IMG/VR virus record: IMGVR_UViG_3300042881_001491 | Coordinates: 1-23,669 of that record | Strand: one strand, 5' to 3' | Length of the DNA: 23,669 nt | Source: a virus | Shown here: one piece after another, positions 6,377 to 12,625 of the stretch | Numbering within the stretch: position 1 is the first letter of the stretch | How the letters are laid out: the number at the start of each line of letters is the position of its first letter | The notes under the pieces: generated by a model | What the model was told of the DNA's origin: nothing | Database searches by the model: none | Seen by the model: the letters and a program-made list of their open reading frames with translations, nothing else | Program-made: the position numbers and the translations under genes

Positions 6377-6578
6377 CGTAGAGGAGTTAATAGGAAGCGT
6401 TTGGAAGTTTAACAATTCAGGTGGCTGTGAAGTCGAACTGATAAGCGTAGGGAAGGCGGTTAGTAAGGTCTCCGGTAAAGTTCTTATTTTCCGCCATCTC
6501 ACCTACGATAAACCTAATTTTGCAACAAACGAGGCCGATTTTAAAAGAAGTTTTAATTGGGCCGATAGGATAAAGTAA
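6357..6578 (+). CDS. hypothetical protein
   Basis: A 73-aa protein that I do not recognise. It appears to be a small beta-rich domain (VEELIGSVWKFNNSGGCEVE, VSGKVLIFRHLTY) with a C-terminal 'FKRSFNWADRIK'. Such a pattern of short strands ending with a conserved Trp is typical of small SH3-like phage proteins, but I cannot confirm that. It overlaps the upstream gene by 20 nt; its stop codon lies inside the base of the long hairpin that follows. Confidence 0.6.
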   Translation: MRISYTNVEELIGSVWKFNNSGGCEVELISVGKAVSKVSGKVLIFRHLTYDKPNFATNEADFKRSFNWADRIK

Positions 6579-6641
6579 GTAGGAGTAGTGAGGGTTAACT
6601 TAACAATTGGTGTGTATTTTCTCAATCGCTACTTCACTTAC
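6575..6641 (+). other. long imperfect hairpin in the gap before the 44-aa gene
   Basis: GTAAGT (6575-6580) pairs with ACTTAC (6636-6641), and after one bulged A, GGAGTAG (6582-6588) pairs with CTACTTC (6629-6635), giving 13 bp with one G-U pair. TGAG (6589-6592) then pairs with CTCA (6621-6624) across a 4-nt bulge. The hairpin starts in the stop codon of the upstream gene and fills most of the 77-nt gap. There is no U-tract, so it is not a typical intrinsic terminator; an mRNA processing or stability element is more likely. Confidence 0.5.
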
Positions 6642-6655
6642 CTAAATTATTAACC

Positions 6656-6790
6656 ATGAAAGTTTACGAAGCATTGGCAGAGCAAATCAAAAAGAATAAG
6701 CAGATTGAGGCATTAATGCAACTCAAAAAGCAGAAGGAGTACGAATTGAGAGAGATTAGATTGACTCTAAGAAAACTAATTCAGAAATGA
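6656..6790 (+). CDS. small coiled-coil protein
   Basis: A 44-aa, highly charged, all-helical protein (MKVYEALAEQIKKNKQIEAL and on) with leucine/isoleucine spacing compatible with a short coiled coil. It is not recognised. Support for its being real comes from the ATGA overlap of its stop with the start of the following gene at 6787 and from the otherwise empty stretch it fills. It follows the long hairpin by 14 nt. Confidence 0.55.
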   Translation: MKVYEALAEQIKKNKQIEALMQLKKQKEYELREIRLTLRKLIQK

Positions 6791-7260
6791 CAATATCACA
6801 CGACAACATAGACTGGTGGAAAAAGAATATGAGCGTAAGTACCGATTATACAGAAGATGATCTAACTCTTTTATTTAACGCTGCTAATAATGCAAGGTTC
6901 CCTAACGATCCATTACAGAAAGCTGCTAAAGAGTATTTAAACGGCAAGAGAGTATTTGAGAGCGGCTCTCAGCGAGACGACGATACTAATAAGCCATTAA
7001 CAACAGCCCTCACAGCGTATGCGAGATTGCGTTATGGTTATCACCTACGTAAAGGCTCTAATAACTACGGAAAGGATAATTGGAAGTTAGGTCAGCCAAG
7101 TGAGGCTTTATTGGAAAGTTTAGATCGACACCTAGCTCAGTATTTATCAGGAGACCGGTCAGAAGACCACTTATCGGCTATTATGTTTGGAGTGGTAATG
7201 TTGATGCAGAATGAGGAAAAAGAGGGGATTCCTGTTGATAATTATTTTACGAAAGTTTAA
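6787..7260 (+). CDS. DUF5664-like putative dATP/dGTP diphosphohydrolase-type protein
   Basis: A 157-aa protein. Residues about 80-145 fit the family once called DUF5664 and now listed as the N-terminal domain of dATP/dGTP diphosphohydrolases: a G..KYG..NW-like element (GSNNYGKDNWKLGQPSEALL, 90-109), RH (114-115), a GDRSEDHLSAI element (122-132) and a hydrophobic helix (MFGVVMLM). The pattern of conserved His, Glu and Asp suits a helical NTP pyrophosphohydrolase acting on nucleotide pools. The N-terminal 70 residues are unrecognised and polar. It is the last gene of the early operon, coupled to the 44-aa gene (ATGA) and followed by the convergent junction. Activity is inferred from the family only. 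Confidence 0.72.
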   Translation: MTISHDNIDWWKKNMSVSTDYTEDDLTLLFNAANNARFPNDPLQKAAKEYLNGKRVFESGSQRDDDTNKPLTTALTAYARLRYGYHLRKGSNNYGKDNWKLGQPSEALLESLDRHLAQYLSGDRSEDHLSAIMFGVVMLMQNEEKEGIPVDNYFTKV

Positions 7261-7270
7261 GTTTAATTAG

Positions 7271-7278
7271 TATATTTG
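7271..7278 (+). promoter_or_regulatory. Bacteroidota-type -7 box (TATATTTG)
   Basis: TATATTTG matches the Bacteroidota -7 consensus TAnnTTTG exactly. No good -33 TTG is present at the expected 19-21 nt upstream (7247-7250 reads TTAC), so the promoter is uncertain. It would start transcription near 7284-7286, giving a transcript of about 80 nt that ends at the terminator 7337-7363. Confidence 0.4.
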
Positions 7279-7284
7279 GTTAAT

Positions 7285-7363
7285 AGTTGTGGTTATCGTC
7301 TAGAGGTTTTTATTGGTTATCCTTTAGACAAAGATTGGGGGCTTATCGCCCCCTTTCCTTTTT
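7285..7363 (+). ncRNA. candidate small RNA or structured 3' UTR at the operon junction
   Basis: This gap between convergent operons holds two hairpins in a row. The first is 9 bp, GTCTAGAGG (7298-7306)/CCTTTAGAC (7321-7329), with one G-U pair and a 14-nt loop; the second is the terminator stem. A -7 box lies just upstream, so an independent small RNA is plausible; otherwise this is the 3' UTR of the early transcript. The first 19 nt (TTGTGGTTATCGTCTAG, 7287-7303) are complementary to the leader of the tail chaperone gene at 15140-15156. No convincing ORF is seen in the gap. Confidence 0.45.
7337..7363 (+). terminator. intrinsic terminator at the end of the early operon
   Basis: A perfect 6-bp G/C stem, GGGGGC (7337-7342) and GCCCCC (7348-7353), with a 5-nt loop TTATC, is followed by a T-rich run TTTCCTTTTT (7354-7363). 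It terminates rightward transcription. On the other strand the same stem is followed by AATCTTTG, which is a weak T-tract, so it could also slow leftward late transcription. The RusA stop codon starts within the T run. Confidence 0.85.
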
Positions 7364-7751
7364 ACACTGGCTCGATCTCTATTACCAGCTTGTCAGCACC
7401 TTCCTGATACGCATAAACCAACTCCCGCACGTACCTCACATTATCATCTTTAAATATTTGTCCTTTAGCTAAGTCTAGAAAGCATTTAGCCCACAACCCG
7501 CACTTATTATCTAAGTCCCAATTTTTAAGCTCTCTATGGTAGGTTATTTTGACTCTAACAGGCTCTTCTATTAACCCTATCTCAGCAAAGTCCTTACACC
7601 ACAAGAATTGTTTTAACTCATGGACGATACGTTGGCGTACCGAGTAATGGATGCCTGCATAAATTGCATTGTAACCCAAATAAATCTTACGCTTTTTGAG
7701 CTTGCCAATTTCAATAAATGTAGGCGGGTTATCATAAGTTAGCTTAATCAT
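7362..7751 (-). CDS. rusA: RusA-like Holliday junction resolvase
   Basis: A 129-aa protein resembling RusA-family endonucleases, which cleave Holliday junctions and branched DNA as dimers. The typical acidic pattern is present: D79-L-D81-N82 (WDLDNKCGLWAKCFLDLAKG) and D102-D103 (GQIFKDDNVRYV), followed by a C-terminal strand (KLVIEIEPV). The length is close to the family's usual 120 aa. It is the last gene of the late operon, overlapping the 63-aa gene by 4 nt, and lies after the lysis genes rather than in the replication module; late expression would suit debranching of DNA before packaging. The family is identified by motif only. Confidence 0.8.
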   Translation of the reverse strand: MIKLTYDNPPTFIEIGKLKKRKIYLGYNAIYAGIHYSVRQRIVHELKQFLWCKDFAEIGLIEEPVRVKITYHRELKNWDLDNKCGLWAKCFLDLAKGQIFKDDNVRYVRELVYAYQEGADKLVIEIEPV

Positions 7752-7939
7752 TTTCGGATGCTTAGGAAGTCTATAATGGCTTCTATTTCGTCACAAATCT
7801 TCACCTGAAGAGCATACTTCTGAGGAGCGTTACTTTCTTCTAATAGGTTATGAAGCTCGCCCAGGGTCAGCATATACTCCGCCAAATCCCCAAAGGTTAA
7901 CTTCTCAGTTTGTTCCTCTTGTTTGTCCTTTACAGCCAT
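7748..7939 (-). CDS. hypothetical helical protein
   Basis: A 63-aa protein, largely helical and acidic (LTFGDLAEYMLTLGELHNLL), with no membrane segment or known motif. It overlaps the RusA gene at ATGA and the upstream small membrane protein gene by 10 nt, so it is translated as part of the late operon's distal end. I do not recognise it. Confidence 0.55.
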   Translation of the reverse strand: MAVKDKQEEQTEKLTFGDLAEYMLTLGELHNLLEESNAPQKYALQVKICDEIEAIIDFLSIRK

Positions 7940-8106
7940 TCTGCTAATTTTATACCTACAGCTACTAAAAATGTCACCAGCATTGCAGAAAACAGAATAA
8001 TCAAATCATCTCTTTTTTGCCTTTTACTATTCTTTCTCTGCTCTATTAGAAAATCTGCGTATTTACTAAGTATTTCTGCCTGCTCGTTGGTTAACTTACT
8101 TCTCAT
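7930..8106 (-). CDS. small single-span membrane protein
   Basis: A 58-aa protein, starting at the ATG at 8106 that overlaps the stop of the metallophosphoesterase gene as ATGA. A GTG two codons upstream (8112) is a less likely start. The N-terminal half is a charged helix (LIEQRKNSKRQKRDD); the C-terminal half is one hydrophobic segment (LIILFSAMLVTFLVAVGIKL) ending with AEWL. It probably sits in the inner membrane with the basic part in the cytoplasm. Lying just after the lysis region, it might assist lysis, but no family is recognised. Confidence 0.6.
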   Translation of the reverse strand: MRSKLTNEQAEILSKYADFLIEQRKNSKRQKRDDLIILFSAMLVTFLVAVGIKLAEWL

Positions 8107-8846
8107 AACCACTCAATCTTAGATCCTAAATCCATAGGGATAAACAAAGCTATCTTTCCGTCGATTACAATACCACATCCTAAAGTAGGTTTCTTAGCAT
8201 ATACTTTCCCATAAGCCATCGCATAAGCCTTTACATCAACCCCACATCCTACGTTAAGACCAAATATCATATCTCTTTCACTTGCACTATACATTACCCC
8301 GCCAAATGAGTGAATATGGCCAATAACTGTCGATTGACGATTATCTCTTGCTCTGTTGACTGCACCCATCTGACCGCTACTTCCTGTACCATGTTGGTAG
8401 ATAACATTATCAATCTCGTGTGAGTGCTTCCAAGTCCAACCTTCGGGATAACCCATCATCTCATTATAAGTCTTAAACATAGCTTTAGGTAAGCCTGCAG
8501 TTTGTAACTTACGATGGGGTAGACTCGAATGGTTTCCTATACAGCCATAAACTTCAGGGAAAGCCTTCCACCATTGCTCATGTTCTTTACGAGCTAAATC
8601 CAACTCACTACCAGCTGAATGGCCATCAGGGTCACTCTCATGATAACTAATAGCGTGAAAGTCAGTATCGTCACCAATGTCAACAATCGTGTTAACCTGG
8701 AACTTATTAAAGACTTCGTAAATGAATTTAAAATAATCTGGATGAGTAAATGGAGCGTGGCGATCGCCAATAATTCCAACGACATTTGAGTTTCTAAAGC
8801 TCTTTACTAAATCGTACTCACCAGAGTTTAATCTTGGACGAAACAT
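8103..8846 (-). CDS. calcineurin-like metallophosphoesterase
   Basis: A 247-aa protein with all the metal-binding motifs of calcineurin-like phosphoesterases in order: D28-R-H30 (GIIGDRHAP), D56-I-G-D59-D60 (DIGDDTDFH), G-N105-H106 (CIGNHSSLP), H152 (YQHGTG) and G-H177-I-H179 (VIGHIHSFGG). It should therefore bind two metals and hydrolyse a phosphomonoester or diester; the substrate cannot be told from sequence. The family includes SbcD/Mre11-type nucleases, cyclic nucleotide phosphodiesterases and protein phosphatases, but the length and lack of capping domains leave this open. It lies between a spanin-like gene (29-nt overlap) and a small membrane protein. Late expression suggests a role in DNA repair, host shutdown or nucleotide signalling. 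Confidence 0.88.
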   Translation of the reverse strand: MFRPRLNSGEYDLVKSFRNSNVVGIIGDRHAPFTHPDYFKFIYEVFNKFQVNTIVDIGDDTDFHAISYHESDPDGHSAGSELDLARKEHEQWWKAFPEVYGCIGNHSSLPHRKLQTAGLPKAMFKTYNEMMGYPEGWTWKHSHEIDNVIYQHGTGSSGQMGAVNRARDNRQSTVIGHIHSFGGVMYSASERDMIFGLNVGCGVDVKAYAMAYGKVYAKKPTLGCGIVIDGKIALFIPMDLGSKIEWL

Positions 8847-9315
8847 AATTTTTTAGGTTTGATTTTAACACTAAGATAAATACTATAATGCTAATAATCA
8901 AGAATGTAAGCCAATCTAAATTAAATGACTTTCCTTTCGCAACAACTTCTTTACCTTTATTCTTCATATAAATATTGCGATATTCTACCTTTTTCTCGTA
9001 TATTTTAACAGGAACAGCCTTTTCTCGCTCTATAGACTTAATGTAGTATCTGCCACCCTTGTATAAAATAGTTACCTTACCGCCATTTTTTGTTGATAAA
9101 TTAATAGTGGTATCTCTTGCAGGTTGAGCAAAAGAGTAGGTAATTGTATCGGATTTGATGGTGATTAAGGTATCGACTACTCGCTCAGTAACTACCTTTG
9201 TCCTATCAATGTATACGCTATCAATCTTGGTTACTGTCCGAGTTTTGAATATCCCGCAGGAAGCCAATAATAAGGAAAGCGATAATAATAGTAACCATTT
9301 ACTTTTTGTCCCCAT
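8818..9315 (-). CDS. unimolecular spanin-like lipoprotein
   Basis: A 165-aa protein with both membrane anchors of a u-spanin. The N-terminus is a lipoprotein signal (WLLLLSLSLLLASCG, lipobox LASC with C20 as lipidated Cys), and residues about 134-150 form a transmembrane helix (LTFLIISIIVFILVLKS) followed by a short basic tail. The periplasmic middle part is rich in beta-branched residues and charged. Such proteins (as T1 gp11) tie the outer and inner membranes together and fuse them to finish lysis in Gram-negative hosts. Its neighbours fit: a holin-like protein (17-nt overlap) and the DUF5675 protein. The alternative is an unrelated phage lipoprotein with a C-terminal anchor. Confidence 0.72.
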   Translation of the reverse strand: MGTKSKWLLLLSLSLLLASCGIFKTRTVTKIDSVYIDRTKVVTERVVDTLITIKSDTITYSFAQPARDTTINLSTKNGGKVTILYKGGRYYIKSIEREKAVPVKIYEKKVEYRNIYMKNKGKEVVAKGKSFNLDWLTFLIISIIVFILVLKSNLKNYVSSKIKLW

Positions 9316-9466
9316 CCTTAGCAGCTAATAATCCTATACCACAAGTAATAGCAATAACAGCATCTGCCCAATTAGTCTTACCTAAGAAAACACTTACTGC
9401 TGCCCCTACCATAATAAACCAACCAAAAAGGCTAGTCTTCCAACTTTTTCCTAATAACTTTTCCAT
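9299..9466 (-). CDS. putative holin, small two-helix membrane protein
   Basis: A 55-aa protein (MEKLLGKSWKTSLFGWFIMV and on) with two hydrophobic helices, about residues 11-28 and 33-48, separated by a polar GKTNWAD turn and ending in KDGDKK. Short phage proteins of this layout ('W.tSlfGw......GktnWa.......GlgllaAKD') are common near lysis genes and are usually called holins or hypothetical membrane proteins. The position between the lysis-type genes and the spanin-like gene supports a holin. It is shorter than common length cut-offs. It is coupled to the upstream basic-protein gene by TAATG and overlaps the spanin gene by 17 nt. Confidence 0.68.
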   Translation of the reverse strand: MEKLLGKSWKTSLFGWFIMVGAAVSVFLGKTNWADAVIAITCGIGLLAAKDGDKK

Positions 9467-9603
9467 TACCCTTGACGATTATATTTCTTCTTATAGGTCT
9501 TAGAACCTTTGATTTGTGAATCGCTCTTTCTGTGGCGACCTGGTCTTCTAACCTTTGGTTTCTTTTTGAATAACTTAATATCCGATATTTTAGCTTTAGC
9601 CAT
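9466..9603 (-). CDS. small very basic protein
   Basis: A 45-aa protein, about 40% Lys/Arg (KKKPKVRRPGRHRKSDSQIK), with no hydrophobic segment. Short proteins with a 'KPKxRRPGRHxK' core are widespread in phages of Bacteroidota-type hosts, usually next to tail or lysis genes; their role is unknown to me. A nucleic-acid or cell-wall binding role is possible from charge alone. Its start overlaps the end of the DUF5675 gene by 8 nt, and its stop overlaps the holin-like start (TAATG). Confidence 0.6.
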   Translation of the reverse strand: MAKAKISDIKLFKKKPKVRRPGRHRKSDSQIKGSKTYKKKYNRQG

Positions 9604-10051
9604 GGTTTATTATAATTTCTATTTCATGGACTGACGTCCCTAATAACTGCGTTAAACGTTTCTCCTCGCTACCAAATACCCAATTAACGATACCTCTAAT
9701 AGTAGGGTGAACCTTATTGACATTTCTTTGACGTGCGACAAGCGGACAGCCCTCTGTATTATGGTGAGTATTGCCTCCATGCAGGCGTACGCCTTCGAAG
9801 CCCGGTACATCGTGAATTAATGGCATAGGTCGCTTAAAGCGATTGCTCATAGTCACCGATACCTTATATTTTCCTGTAGGGATAGCTGTTTGTCCTTTTA
9901 CTTTGCGGTTTATAATATCCGTTAACGCATGGGATGATCGTAGACCTCTGTCCTTATCCTCTAGCGTAAAACAAAAGAACTTTCCATCGATGTATAGGCT
10001 ACCTAATGTTTCTGTTGGTGTAAAAAATTCCCTAACAAGTTGTAGTTTCAT
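9596..10051 (-). CDS. DUF5675-family protein, possible lysis or cell-wall enzyme
   Basis: A 151-aa protein fitting DUF5675. Visible hallmarks are GSLYIDGKFFCFTLED (17-32), GQTAIPTGKYKVSVTMSNRF (53-72), FEGVRLHGGNTHHNTEGCPL (85-104). The H91-G-G...T-E-G-C102 layout resembles the H...SxGC catalytic pattern of L,D-transpeptidase (YkuD) folds, so a cell-wall cleaving or linking role is plausible, though not proven for this family. No signal peptide is visible, as in holin-dependent endolysins. It stands between a coiled-coil membrane protein (ATGA overlap) and the holin and spanin-like genes, and no other endolysin is present in the window, which makes it the best endolysin candidate. Confidence 0.8.
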   Translation of the reverse strand: MKLQLVREFFTPTETLGSLYIDGKFFCFTLEDKDRGLRSSHALTDIINRKVKGQTAIPTGKYKVSVTMSNRFKRPMPLIHDVPGFEGVRLHGGNTHHNTEGCPLVARQRNVNKVHPTIRGIVNWVFGSEEKRLTQLLGTSVHEIEIIINHG

Positions 10052-10335
10052 TTGCCCATCAAGTCTTTAATAAAATTTAATATACCTAATCCTACTAATG
10101 TTACTAAGGCGTAAAAGTAGGACTTATACTTCTTCAAATCGGCTTCCACCGACTCTACTGTTTTCTTTGTAATGTTATAATCTTCGACTAACCCACGTTG
10201 GTCAGGGAATGAGGAATTGCCTGCTAAAAGCGTATGGACATCCTTAATCATTTCCTTTAATTCGGTAAGCTCTTCTTTGATGCTTTCTATTTCTTGAGCC
10301 ATAACGTCTAATCTATTCTTTTCGTGGGTTGTCAT
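10048..10335 (-). CDS. coiled-coil protein with C-terminal membrane helix (XhlA-like)
   Basis: A 95-aa protein: an acidic coiled coil over about residues 10-36 (AQEIESIKEELTELKEMIKD), a short non-helical break with Pro, then a second helix and a transmembrane segment at 73-88 (YFYALVTLVGLGILNF). This layout is like XhlA-type phage proteins that associate with the membrane at lysis, but the sequence itself is low-complexity and the match is only architectural. It follows the distal tail gene by one base and overlaps the DUF5675 gene by ATGA. A tail-associated role would be an alternative. Confidence 0.6.
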   Translation of the reverse strand: MTTHEKNRLDVMAQEIESIKEELTELKEMIKDVHTLLAGNSSFPDQRGLVEDYNITKKTVESVEADLKKYKSYFYALVTLVGLGILNFIKDLMGK

Positions 10336-10336
10336 T

Positions 10337-12625
10337 TTATGATAGAACTGTAGTTGTTAACACTGTTTTACCTGAGTCATCTGTATAGTTAATTGAGTAT
10401 AATGTTGCATCGAAAGTTGAGTTCTTTAGGCTGATATTATAATCCAGCATGATATAGTTTTTGCTAGACTGGTTTAATATAGTGTAGGAGAACTTCTGGC
10501 CTATTGTAAAGTTTGGATTAGACTTAAATTGTCCCTGAATCCTAGTAGCTAAGAGTCCATTGTTTTTTAGCACATAACGACCTAGCGTGGTTAAGCTATT
10601 TTTGAGATTTGTATAATCAATAAGATTATAATCTAAGTCGTCGAAATTATACGTTATTCCAGATGCTGGATTGCCATAAATATCTAATACGTGATTTCCA
10701 AAATACGATGTAGGTAAGAAAGGTGTTACCCTAGCTGGATTAGCCGTAGATGGCAGTGTCGCTAAATTGTATTGGGTTCCATCAAAATTAAACACCCCGC
10801 TTTTATTTGTTATATCGTTGTCAGCAGCAGCAACATTTTCATAGTATATAGTGAATTTTTGGTTTTTAGGCAAAACAGAATCAGAATGGCCTTTAAATGT
10901 CTGCATGTTTAAATACTGTACATAAAGAGCATATTCATCAAGAGCCTGAGATACTCCAGCCTGTGTTCTATAAGGAGCGTACATACGAACCCTAATCTTT
11001 CCTGAGCTAGGTATATCTAATGATGCTCTTAGGAAATAAGATAATCTATCCGAGTCCCCATCAAAGTTTGTAGTCAATGTTGGCTCTATAAGGTAATTAG
11101 TTACACTTGGCGTAGCTGCAGTTAAATCAGTGCCCACGTAAACAAACTTACCATTAGTTTTATTATAAAAGAATGTAGCCTCTACACCATTCTCGTCAGT
11201 TGCAGTAAGAGATATAGCTAATCTTGTAGTTGGTCTATAGTTTGCTACGTTAGGTGCAGCTTTTAATCTACCGTCTGTAATAGCGGAGAATCCTATAGCA
11301 ACATAGTCGCTTGGATTTACGTCTAATGGCTGAGATTGCAGATAATCAGTATAGGTAAGTGTATCTCTAACTTTAAATCTGGTCTCAAACTTAAAATCAG
11401 TAGGAGTGGCTGTATTTGTAGATGAGTATGGGTAGAATGGTCTAATAAATGGATAAATTGAAATAGTACCAGCCGGAGAAAGCTCTTGATATTGATATTG
11501 ATATTCCTTTAAAGCATTATCATACCACCTAGCGATAGAATAAGTCCAAGTATTTCTAAATATACCACCACCCTGAGCTATCGTTGTAAACTTAAGGAAT
11601 ACTGGGGCATTAAATAAATAGTTGGGTAGGTTTACGTTGGTGCTATTATTATTGTCGTATACGAAGTTTCTCTTAGGTAATGTAAAATATACAAGCTGAG
11701 ATCTAGATAAGTTTTTAAAGTCACTAGAATTAACCGCCACAACTGTATCTGTTTCTGTTACGTCACTCAATTGAGTATATGATACAGTATCATTAAATTC
11801 GTTAAATGAAGTTATCTCATATCTAGAAACCGTTCTGGAATTGCTATTGAACCAGTCGTTATACGATACAATATAGAATACATTATTCTTGAAGAAACAA
11901 ACAAGCTCGTATTGACTACAAATACCAGATAATACATCGTACATGTTTTGGTATCTACCGATCTCGGCTAAGAAAGCATTTTTCTGTACGTATATTGAAT
12001 TTAATCCTAGTGGATAAGACTCAGTACCGGACTCTTTGGTATATACGTTTGTAAGGTCTAAATTAAAGTCTATATTGGTAAACAGCGTAGTCTTACCGAA
12101 GTAACAGGCCTTTAGGAATATCTCTAATAATGTAACAGTATCGTTAGTATTGAATTTTACCTTTTTATCAGAATCCGCATCAACAAAATCATAAAAGCGT
12201 TTGGCTTTAAGTAACGCAAAATCAGAAAATTGTAGACTAATGTTGATTGGGTATATCTCAGATAAACTAAAATCGGTACTATTTAGGTAATACCCCTGCC
12301 ATTTAATATCATAGGATGCACCATTCTTTACCTTTATCTCAAGTAGCATAGAATCAGGGTCGGATCCTATAAAGTCTAAGATGTCAAAAGTATCAGTTTC
12401 CTTTAGCTGTACATTTACTGTGGCTAAGGTTGATATAATTGGCCTATAGGATGATTCACCATCTCTATCGGTTTGTATGGTAACAGGGTCATTAGATCCA
12501 TTTATCTCATAAACCGTACTACTATATCCCTTCTTGTAAATTGTAGCTATGTACTGACCAGTTGTGTTTTGGTAAACATCCGAAAAGGTTAACGTGTACT
12601 TAGCTCCGTACCCTGTATATGCCAT
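10337..12625 (-). CDS. distal tail / baseplate hub-type protein
   Basis: A 762-aa protein directly after the tape measure gene (stop and start overlap, TAATG). Position and composition suggest a distal tail or tail-tip protein: the N-terminal region (YTLTFSDVYQNTTGQYIATI, residues 10-29) is beta-rich like a Dit-type ring domain and is followed by hub-like stretches (LQFSDFALLKAKRFYDF around 131-147), then a long Thr/Ser/Tyr-rich beta region typical of adhesion parts. There is no signal peptide, and I see no lysozyme or peptidase motif. No family can be named with certainty. It probably forms the tail tip and may help recognise the host, with the separate fibre encoded upstream. Confidence 0.72.
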   Translation of the reverse strand: MAYTGYGAKYTLTFSDVYQNTTGQYIATIYKKGYSSTVYEINGSNDPVTIQTDRDGESSYRPIISTLATVNVQLKETDTFDILDFIGSDPDSMLLEIKVKNGASYDIKWQGYYLNSTDFSLSEIYPINISLQFSDFALLKAKRFYDFVDADSDKKVKFNTNDTVTLLEIFLKACYFGKTTLFTNIDFNLDLTNVYTKESGTESYPLGLNSIYVQKNAFLAEIGRYQNMYDVLSGICSQYELVCFFKNNVFYIVSYNDWFNSNSRTVSRYEITSFNEFNDTVSYTQLSDVTETDTVVAVNSSDFKNLSRSQLVYFTLPKRNFVYDNNNSTNVNLPNYLFNAPVFLKFTTIAQGGGIFRNTWTYSIARWYDNALKEYQYQYQELSPAGTISIYPFIRPFYPYSSTNTATPTDFKFETRFKVRDTLTYTDYLQSQPLDVNPSDYVAIGFSAITDGRLKAAPNVANYRPTTRLAISLTATDENGVEATFFYNKTNGKFVYVGTDLTAATPSVTNYLIEPTLTTNFDGDSDRLSYFLRASLDIPSSGKIRVRMYAPYRTQAGVSQALDEYALYVQYLNMQTFKGHSDSVLPKNQKFTIYYENVAAADNDITNKSGVFNFDGTQYNLATLPSTANPARVTPFLPTSYFGNHVLDIYGNPASGITYNFDDLDYNLIDYTNLKNSLTTLGRYVLKNNGLLATRIQGQFKSNPNFTIGQKFSYTILNQSSKNYIMLDYNISLKNSTFDATLYSINYTDDSGKTVLTTTVLS

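Noticed and set aside
7285-7335. tRNA-like 5' half (ATCGTCTAGAGG resembles a Glu/Gln D arm)
   Set aside because: No acceptor stem partner, T arm or anticodon loop follows; the downstream part is a plain hairpin and a terminator.
7287-7472. Plus-strand frame of 61 codons across the operon junction
   Set aside because: It runs over the terminator hairpin and into the antisense of the RusA gene; composition is not protein-like.
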